Shown piece by piece: positions 1-9,662 of a DNA stretch of 64,000 nt (positions within the stretch are counted from its first letter, which is position 1; each line of letters starts with the position of its first letter). Below the pieces are notes generated by a model. The model made no database searches. It was given only the letters and a program-made list of their open reading frames with translations, and had not been told where the DNA came from. The DNA is taken from positions 1,538,501 through 1,602,500 of the forward strand of contig WPIO01000007.1 in assembly GCA_009760855.2 (NCBI GenBank). The letters are read 5' to 3'. The DNA comes from Cristatella mucedo (taxonomy: Eukaryota > Bryozoa > Phylactolaemata > Cristatellidae). The position numbers and the translations under genes are program-made.

Positions 1-769
1 GCATATAGTACAAAGATCTGATGTGGCATAGCAAACAAAAATGTCTGAGTTATACAGGCAAAGGATCGATCATTTACATATAGAGTCCGATAGCCTATGC
101 TAACAATGCAAACACAGCATAAGCACACACCCAACTCAGTGCAGTGTGCCTCACATTTGCAGCAGGAAAAGGAAGGAGACAAAATTAATGTCACCAAGCA
201 CAGTCAGATACAAGCAGCATCAACAGAGCTTAAGGAACAGAGCCAATGCTAACAAGCACCAGACCAAACGTCAGATACATGAGCAATGATGTTTTGCTAG
301 GTCTCGTGTACAACCACTACAATGACATAGTGTAAGGCACTCCACAGCTGATAGTGGGTGCTTGAGCCAGTTATCATATCTAATGGCTGCACACAGTAAG
401 CACCGTGCAACCGGATTACTGCATCACATTGACCCCTTCGAGTACATACCATATGAAGTTACACTTCAAACATGGCACTTGAAAAAACTACATTGACAAA
501 GATCTCACATTCGATCTCGACCGACTGCTGATAAAAATAGCCTGCTAGCATCGGCAGTGTAGCTACAGCTGCTGCCAGCCACTAGCTAGCAGAACTGAAG
601 ATCACACTTCGAAGGCATGGCAGCAACCCAGTTCAGCTGGGATCAAAAATGGACAAAGCTGCAACTGTCCATCCACAAGCTTAGTGGTCGAGTCCTGGCT
701 CAACTCCAGCTGAAAGGGAAGCCTAGATGACAAGCCATTAATTAAACCTCTGGTCTACACTTCACTGAC
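1..769. other. No gene recognised (probable kinesin intron)
   Basis: I see no open frame or repeat that I can name here. The kinesin gene is read on the minus strand and its visible coding part stops at 2878 with an intact splice donor, so this stretch should be intron sequence of that gene or DNA further downstream. The next expected motor-domain exon, the block with the switch I NxxSSRSH motif, was looked for on the minus strand and not found. Confidence 0.4.
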
Positions 770-867
770 ACATGAACATGCTTTGCAGCAAATGTAAAGT
801 GCCTAGAAAGAGATTAAGTTCTCTGAGGGCGCTTTATCAAGTGCAATATTATTATTATTATTATTAT
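770..867 (+). mobile_element. LINE-A 3' end, 5'-truncated
   Basis: Only the terminal stem-loop of the LINE-A family (AAAGTGCC ... GGGCGCTTT with inner AGAGA/TCTCT pairing) and the (ATT)n tail are present. The 3' end matches the near-intact copy at 32230-35463. Extreme 5' truncation of this kind is normal for target-primed reverse transcription. Confidence 0.75.
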
Positions 868-2877
868 GCTGACCAGGGGGGCTTCATTGGACAGAGTTAC
901 TCTGCAGCCTACATCGGCAGCTGTTGAAACTTGTACTAAAGTTCCATTAGCACTCTACTAGCAGCACAGTTACAAGTTTCTTAAAACAGCCAAAGGCTCC
1001 TACACAGACGTTGGCAGCACTCGTGGAGAGGAGTTCTGTCGCACCACAAAATAGCTCCAAGACCACATCATCAGCCTACTTAACAAAGAGTAGTAAATAG
1101 CATCCAAACCATAGCTTATACATGCATCCACACAAGCAGGCAACAACGGAGCCACAAACTCAACAGAGGCTAATTATCGCAGGCTGCACTACATTAATCT
1201 TGACCAGAACAACTCTGCTTCCAAAGATTCGAGACCTCAACTCTTAAAAACTGGGAAGAACAGCCACTTCATTAAAGTCTGATGTTCATTTTGGCTCGGT
1301 CAAAAAGAGCTAGTTAAAGGGATGAACAAGGCCGACTGCAATCAATACACTATAGGCAGTGCAATGCTTGGCCTAATACATTCTAATAAATAAAAGTAGT
1401 TTTCCAGCGTCACCACGACTGCAAAGCCATACATAGGCACAGGCAGGCTTCAAAAATCTTCCAGCACACTTCAACTGACTCTTCCAGACAGCCTGGTCAG
1501 CTTACTGACAGCACTAGGCATGCGTTCTGTTTCACTGTGGGTCGTACTAGCTTCAAATGCTCAACTAGCGGTTGAAGCTATTGACTGCCAAGATCAGCAG
1601 CTCGGACTCTTGAAGCAATGCATTTGGCCTATCGGACCCTATCGACAAACCCGCAATTCGGAGCTGATTTGTACACGCGACATACTGAGAGTGCACTGAT
1701 CCGGTAGAACCTCTGTAAAAAGTCGGGGACGGTTTTGCCACGGTGACCAGCAGACAATTGGGAACGTGCATACTCCTTTAGCACTTTCGGTACCTGCGAC
1801 TCCTGCACAGTGACATCCACAGTGCAGCCGTAGAGTGTACAAGCAGTGGCGACAAGAAGTCCAATGGGTTCTACACCCAGCTTCCATAGACAAGCTAGAT
1901 AAAGCTAGTAAGCATCTGAGCCAGGGACAACGGGTGCCTAGCTTCAAGCAGACCACGCAGCTGTAGCCCTCGGTCTGCGCTGGCACTCGCTTCTTGCACG
2001 TCGGTTTCTGCCAACGCTGAGTCAGGCAACTAAAGGCACGCCACTGAGAGAACCTCGACCTTGCAACAAGCAGCCAGTAGCAGAGATAGATGGGCACTCT
2101 GGATCTGCGTCGGAACAATGGGGTGAGCCACGGCCTGCCAAACTCCCCCCCCCCGGCGCGTCTATGCTGGCAACTATGCAAACAAGCGCCCTGAGAAATG
2201 GACCATGCATAGAGGACCAGTCGGGCACATTAGTGAGTCATTGCCAAGTCATGCACCCATCAATCGTGCAGCCACTTTGCACAGTGGCTCGAACCGACTG
2301 AATAAAGCCGAATGAAGTTTAACTAAGTCATGCACGGTAAGCTTGCAATGATTACAATGATGACAATAGTAATAATAATAATAAGAATATGAAGACACAG
2401 CATGCGGTCGCATGTTTGCAAAAAAGCATGACAAATAACTAGAACGATGCACTTGGCAAAATGGCGGCAGACTTGCACAACAAAGCAAACCCGACTGTCT
2501 GACCGATTGAGGCATTTCCCCAAGGACACGGTTTTTAGGTGAACATTGCCCACAGGCCAGCTAGCGTGAATGGATGATAGGATGCATGCTTAGGGCCCGT
2601 GTCGGGCGTACCGAGGATAGCGAGCATACACGAGAACATGCTCACCCCAGCTTGCAGGCAGGTGCAGGACATGCCTCTACCGAGCCAACGCACGCCCGTG
2701 GCTCCGACCGTCATCGACATATATCACGGGGGGGGGGAAGGGGCCTGTTTACGGTCCAGGACTGGAAACATGGCCAACACCGTAATGCCCACGGGAGCAA
2801 CATTGCAGAGATTAAAGACGACGATGTCACCACCGGTGGTGGCTGTTGCTACTTGACAAAGGCACGCGCTCACTCAC
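868..2877. other. Kinesin intron 5, no exon seen
   Basis: This is intron sequence after kinesin exon 5. It holds short homopolymer runs (C-rich near 2145, G-rich near 2729) but no recognisable exon. A minus-strand open frame at 1629-1820 has a protein-like composition (start VTVQESQVPKVL) but matches no kinesin block and no family I know, so it is not called as a gene. Confidence 0.4.
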
Positions 2878-2926
2878 CATCGAGAAGGTCACGGATTTTG
2901 TCCATGTAGATTTCGAAGTAAGAGAC
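2878..2926 (-). CDS. KIF5: Kinesin exon 5 (residues 132-148)
   Basis: A short exon between a CACAG acceptor and a GTGAGT donor. It codes for [16 protein letters not shown] plus one base of the next codon (phase 1). It is too short to show up as an open frame by itself but matches kinesin-1 residue by residue in this segment. Confidence 0.92.
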
Positions 2927-5900
2927 CTGTGAAAAAGTAATGAACAAGACATCACAGCACATCATTGGCTTTTTCTATCAATGCCAGCAAAGCAGGTGTT
3001 CACCCTACCCGTGATCCTTACTTGCAATCCACAAAAACCACTCTGGTGGAAGCTGTACAGATTAGACTAGCATATAACTAACACATTTCATAATAGTTTT
3101 TAGGACTATTGGGGCATAAATGCAGTAAAACATCCCATACCACCGAGGGACAAAAAGAACCAAGATGGCTACCACCGACAGACAGCTACCTTAAACAAGA
3201 GCTGACTGCCCACACGAGCAAAGCTGGAAGTAATAGCAAGCCCAAACAATTCAGCCATCGGGTTGTCAGCAGAAATGAAAAAGAATATGAAAAAGAATAA
3301 GATGAGACAGCTCAGTCTCATTGCAAGCACCTTCTATTGGCTAATGGGTAGGCAATGGTCAACTACCAATGCTTAACACGACACTGGCCATGGCAATACA
3401 TTTGGACAAAAACGTTGTTATGCATTTGACGATAGGTTTAGGATCGGCAATGTTGCTCCAGCCGTTAACCGCAGGAGAACCAACTAAAAGCAGAAACTGA
3501 AAAGGGGAGCAGCAGCAGAAAAGCCAATCGGTCAGCAAAGCCAAACAGACACAGAAGCATATGAACGGAAACAGCACGCATGGGTGCATACGCCAGCCAA
3601 AAGGTGGTAAGAATTAGCTGCAGCACCTGCTGCAAGCTTGAATCGCACCGATGTAGCAGCATTTCAGCAAGGCTTCAAGTAATAATAATTATCAAGGTTA
3701 GCTGATTAAACAGCCTCATTTGTATAGCAGCAGAAGAGCCCTAAAAGCTATCACCACCGCTTGCAGCAGGCAATAAAGGATCATCGCCCACAGCTGCTGG
3801 ACTCGAGCCCACACGACCTTGGCCATGAAGAGGAAGCACCTTGCACGGAGTCGTCATGTAAGGTAAAGCAAGAATGGGCAGTCAGGGCCAGCATACTTTG
3901 ATGTGGAACTCCAGGTTCTCGTCCATCTGGTAGATGTACTGAAATATGTCACCGACGATCCTCGGGATGATACCCTGCAGCTTCTCGTTACCCAGAACTC
4001 CCTGCGACGACGGAAGAAGGTGGGCGTGCGCTTGCTGCCGGCGCCAGCAGAAGACAGCGGCCCACATAACCGAGGCGTTTTAGTACTCTTTACCTCCATT
4101 GTGTGTGTCTTTCCACTCGATGTCTGGCCATAGGCAAATATTGTCCCGTTGTAACCGCTGAGTACATCTGAAATGGAGGCAAGCAGCAGCGGGTGCACAC
4201 GAATCGTTCACGAATTGACGAGATCGTAGAGGCAAAATTAGGGGATCGCTCTGAGACGGCCTAGCCTTGCGCGGCAAGGCGTCGGGTATCTCTACGCATG
4301 CGCAGCCATGCACAAGGTCGCCAATGTGGAGCACAAGCCATGACATTGCAGAGACCCACATCATCCACTCCCAAGATAAAGAGCTGTAAGGTGCCAGCTA
4401 TGCCAACACTTCCTAGTTGTAGTCGTTCGACCTCGGTCCACATAGATAGCACCACCCACCATCCCCCACGGCAGCCCCCCTCCTGCCCCATTCCAGGCGA
4501 GCTGGCAGTAGCTCACACGTGAGATAGTTAATGAACAGCCGAGGCCACTGCTCTCACCAGCTCAGGTCCCGCGAGCACCAGGGTTGGGCAGGCAGCGAAG
4601 GCGTGGCAGCTTGTAGCTCACTCGAAGGCCATTGTTCGGTGAACAAAGTGCAGCCCTAACGATAACCAGTGCAGTAAGAAGAGAGCGATCCGAGTCCCTC
4701 AGAGACCAGTCGGCTTAGTTTAATGGACGCCAAACAATGCTGCTGCTGCTGATGCTGCTCCAAAGCTTCGACGGCAGCAGCAGCAGCAGCTGCAGCGAGC
4801 ATGCGTCCTTGGCATTGCAGCCTGCTGTGCTGACAGCTAACACAGGAGTGCCACCGGACATGAACATCCGGCAAGCCGGGAGGAAGGCTTTAGGCAACCG
4901 TGCATCGTGTGCCACAGCCTGTGGATCATAATTAGCAGTAGTCTCACAATGACCCCAGCATTCGAGGCCGGCACTGAGACTGATACAGGCCTGCTGTGCC
5001 CCACCACCACCACCATCACCACCACCACCACCATCCCCCATTTCCCTTTCTTCTGCACCCTGCAAGAGACAGGCCGGCGGTGGAGGCATGAGGGAGCACC
5101 AAACAGCAGCACCAACTTGCAGACGCTGCGGCCGATGGCAAGTCGAGGAAGCGAGCTGGCACGAGAGCAGACTGCTGCGACACGGACAAGGCACACTGGC
5201 CAATCGTAGTAACAGCAGGCGTGACCACGTGGGCTACGGCTCGCACGTGGCCAGCATGCAAGCTCACCCCTTCCCACACTGAAGACTGCGATGCTGTACG
5301 CAGCACCTGCTGGTGAGCGCTGGACACTCTGTCGACTTGCAAAGCACCCACAAGCCGAATCGAGGAGTGCTGGTGATCAAAGCAGTTCTGACCCCTTCAA
5401 CAACGCCCCACAACTATCAAACTAGAGAGCCAGCCAGGGTTGAGCTAACGTGGTCAGACCTTGACCTTGCAAGCGGCAGCAATTTGTCGATAGGTGGCAA
5501 GGGCACGTGGGGCAGTCTGGCCGCCTGACACATCCCCTTCAGTGGAGTCGGGGGGGGGGTAGAGTTCGCTATGCCTGTGCGCGCTTCTCACAATGTGCAC
5601 GGCAGGATTCGAACAGCGGCTATGAGCGGTCGGTGGTCCTGTATCTCGGAGAGCCCAGAGTGGTAGCCGGGAAAGAAGGACAGATGCAAAGTTTCGGCCT
5701 AAGTTGCTCAGGATGTGAGTACCAAATTCTGTCTTTCTCTAATCTGCAGTGCACCACACTAACCTTACATCAGCGTCGGTTGAGCTACTGGCATTGCTGC
5801 GTGCATCCATTCATCACAGCATTTAGTGGGTCCACGCGATTCGTCGTTTGTGCGCTTCTGCGTGCTGACACTGTGCATGCTGCCACTAACCATATTTGCA

Positions 5901-6934
5901 TGTTGACCATGTGCATATCACCTCTAACCATGTTATTTATGCTTGTTGACATTGAGCATACTGCCACTAACCATTCGACCATGTTTCCTTTGGAGCAAAT
6001 GTAAAGTGCCTAGAAAGAGATTGAGTTCTCTGAGGGCACTATACAAATGTATTATTACTATTATAAATGTATCCCAGGCCTGCTGACTGGGGAGGAAGGA
6101 GATGGAGTAGAACATTTGGGAACGGCACATATGCAGACGTGCACCTGGGCACATGCATACACAGTAGTCCTAAGTCAAAGGAGACCCGTAGAATCGCCGT
6201 ATCACAGAGTCACAAGCACTGTACCGTATGAAGCGAGTCAGAGATAAGAAAGGCCATTCGGGCCACTATGCACACAGCGGTAGGCAGGCAGCCATTATTT
6301 GCAGCTGCTGCAGCTGCCTGGGATAAATGCCGGTACCGGATGCTGACAGACCCCACAGCTGTACACTAGCACAAGGCGGCAGTAAGCCGACGACTTGTGC
6401 CTCGCTGATGCACGGTAGCAAAGCAACCGGAGACGAGACCAGCAAACGGCAGGCAGCGTCTGCACGGGCAAGAGGCCTAATAAAACTGAGCTCAAAGTGC
6501 AAGGTGGTTTGTCACACTGTGGCAGCCACATCCACATCAGGCACTTCTGCCCCAGAGGAGTGGGGGTGGATGGGTGGGTGGGGTCAGAGCAGCTTACCGG
6601 CCATTCGGAGCTTGATTAGCTCATCATGGGCAGCCTTCTGCAAACTTGCTCACCCTTACCAGCCTTGCAGGGCTGGACGACACTTTTTTCGGGTGGCTAG
6701 CAAGCCTATTTGCATGGCAATTTCCAGCCACTGAAGGCCCAGCTGCTGCCACACCATTGCCCTGCTGAGCACCGAGTCCTTCCCTACCAATCTCACGTCC
6801 TCCCTTCCATGCTCTCTCCTCTCACTCTCTCTCTCTCTCCTCTCCCTCACACTCTCCAGCATTTCCCCACCTTTCACCAGCCTTAGATGACAGTGGTTGG
6901 CAATAGCAGGCCGCGGGAGTAAGCAAGCCTGCCC

Positions 6935-7011
<77 letters not shown>

Positions 7012-7037
7012 TATATCTGGGCAAGATATATATATCT

Positions 7038-7087
<50 letters not shown>

Positions 7088-9589
7088 CACTGTGAAAACC
7101 ACGTAACGACACACCGCTTACGCATCTGGTCACTGACTGCTAGTCATCGACGATGGCACACCTAGGCAGACAGGCCGGCGAATGCAGTTTGACTGACATT
7201 ACATCGGGCTAACTTGTAGTAACTAGCATTGAGACTCGAAGACTGAGCAACTTCTGGGGACTAACGGACCAAACGGATGACGATCAGACTGGACGAGGAC
7301 CGAGTTCAGTACCACTCTAAAGGCCAGCGCATGGTGAGATAATCACACAGCAGAGCTCTACTCACAGAGGCTGCTTGCTATTGTGAGAAAGCCAAACTGC
7401 CACGAGCCGAAAAGTCAGACCGAGTGAACGCAACTTCCAATGCAGCGGGGGGGGGGGGGGCGGGCCGGCGCGGCTAGATTGCAAGAAGGGAGCAGAGAAC
7501 GCAAGCACGAGGAGGCAAGGCAGAAGCCGATTCGTGAGGACGAACAGCACACACAGTACGACTTCGACAGGGTGGTTGCCAAGTCAGGAGAATGACTGTC
7601 ACGCTGCATCGACACCGCCAACGTCGGGCACATACGGCCGCAAGCCAGTCGGCCGGCAGCAATGAAGAATCTAAACAACCACCCTGGTCTGGCTCAGGGG
7701 TAAGGTGCCGCCTTTTAACGACCGAGGTCGTGGGCTCGAGCAGTTCGGCATATGTAAAGCACCTGGATAAATATTACGTTCTCTTAGGATCGTATACAAA
7801 TGATATATTTTCATTTATTTTATCTAATAATTATTATTTATAAGAAATTCAAATTACACTCTACGAGAACTAAATCTCTATTCAGGCACTTTGCATAGTC
7901 TGGAACTCAGTCAAGTCATGATTATCGCCCCAAAATATGCAAGCATTACTGCTGCTGGTGCGGAAATCACAGCAAGCAAGTTCCGATTTGCTAATGTGCC
8001 AAGCACTACGGCTACGCAAAAGAGAGCAGCACTAGACTAGGGAAACCTAAGCAACGGCAAGTAAAGGAGCCACTGTCTCGATCAACTTGGCTGACAGGAA
8101 ACCTTAAGCAGCTGCAAGGCCTCTGGTTACACAAGGCATTGAGCCGTTACTAACTTCTTGGCTGGAATCCTTGAAGACAGACTGTGGCATGTGAGCTGAG
8201 TGGCTCAGCTAGTCAGCACTGGAAGTATGTTTGTATGCATGCATCAGTCTCGAATCAACGCTTAGCAGGCATATGAAGCATATATGCTAGGTAGATGTCC
8301 CAACTCATTGAACACCTGCCTCCAACGAGCCATCTCACTACTGGGGGGAAGGGGTGGGGGAGGAGCAGCAGGAGCAAGAAAGAGAGCAGTCCTTTCTCCA
8401 GTCACAGCCAGCTGCTCTATGACTCACTCTCACAGCACATTTGTATGAGAGCTCTTTGTCAATTGTCAAGACTAGTTTAAAATTTTTGTTAATACATCTC
8501 TTCAGGGCAGCTTATGGCTTACCGACTCGAAAGTGGGTGGAAGTGGTGGCAAAAAAGTCAAAGCAAGAGGAAATAATCGGGTATCGAGTACCTTTACAGC
8601 AAATCCCTAAGCGCCTGGACAGAGATTTAGCTCTTAATGGGCTATACAAGACATTCTACGACCCTACTTCTGGCTGACCGGCACTGCTCCCAGTCAAGCA
8701 ACGCATCGACTTCAAGGTTCTGTCCCTCACTTTTAGGTTCCTTCATTCTGTGGCTCCAGCCTACGTATCAGATTTCCTCCCCCACCAAGCTAAGCATAGT
8801 ACCACCCGCTTTTCGGAATCTAATCGTTTACCTATACCTCGTACGAATCTCAAATCCTTTGGAGACCGTGCCTTTAGTTCGTATGGTCCCAAAGCCTGGA
8901 ACTCACGCCCGATTTGCGTCACGACATCTCTGACTTGACAACATTTAAAAAGAAGCTAAAAACACATTTATTTATGACAGCATTTATTGGGTCAATGTGA
9001 TTTGTCCTTTGCATGCTTATGGGTACTGACACTGTGCATACTGCCACTGACCAGATTTGCATGCTGACGCTGTGCATGTCACCTCTAACCATGTTATGCT
9101 TGTTGTTTAATGAGCGTGCTGCCACTAACCATTCGATCATGCTTCCTTTGGAGCAAATGTAAAGTGTCTAGAAAAAGATTAGTTCTCTGAGGGTGCTATT
9201 TAACAAATGTATGATGATTATGATTATGATGATGATGATTATTATTATGGAGAAAAGACAGAAAGCAATAACAAGTGCAATACAGGACACAAAGGGTAAA
9301 CGTGCATAAAGCACAAGATCCACTGCCACACACCGAGCTGCCTATCCGAACGGTTGTGCATAGCAGTCTCTTTCGCAGTGACAGAGCGCTGACTGTTCTT
9401 TGCAGCAGGTTGCTATTCAGCAGCAGCCGCTGCCTAGTGCAGCAGCGTGCAAGACGCGAAGTCTCGTCTTCGAGTGCGCTGGAAGACCATTCATCAGCTT
9501 AACGGGCCTTGAGCGGCCATGGGAAACCAGCGGGAGGGGGACACGGCTATTCACGCGCCGCTGCAGGGCCACGGTAGGCAGACACTACT

Positions 9590-9662
<73 letters not shown>

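Noticed and set aside
6656-7133. Frames rich in Ile-Tyr or Ile-Asp repeats
   Set aside because: They are translations of the TA/TATC microsatellite.
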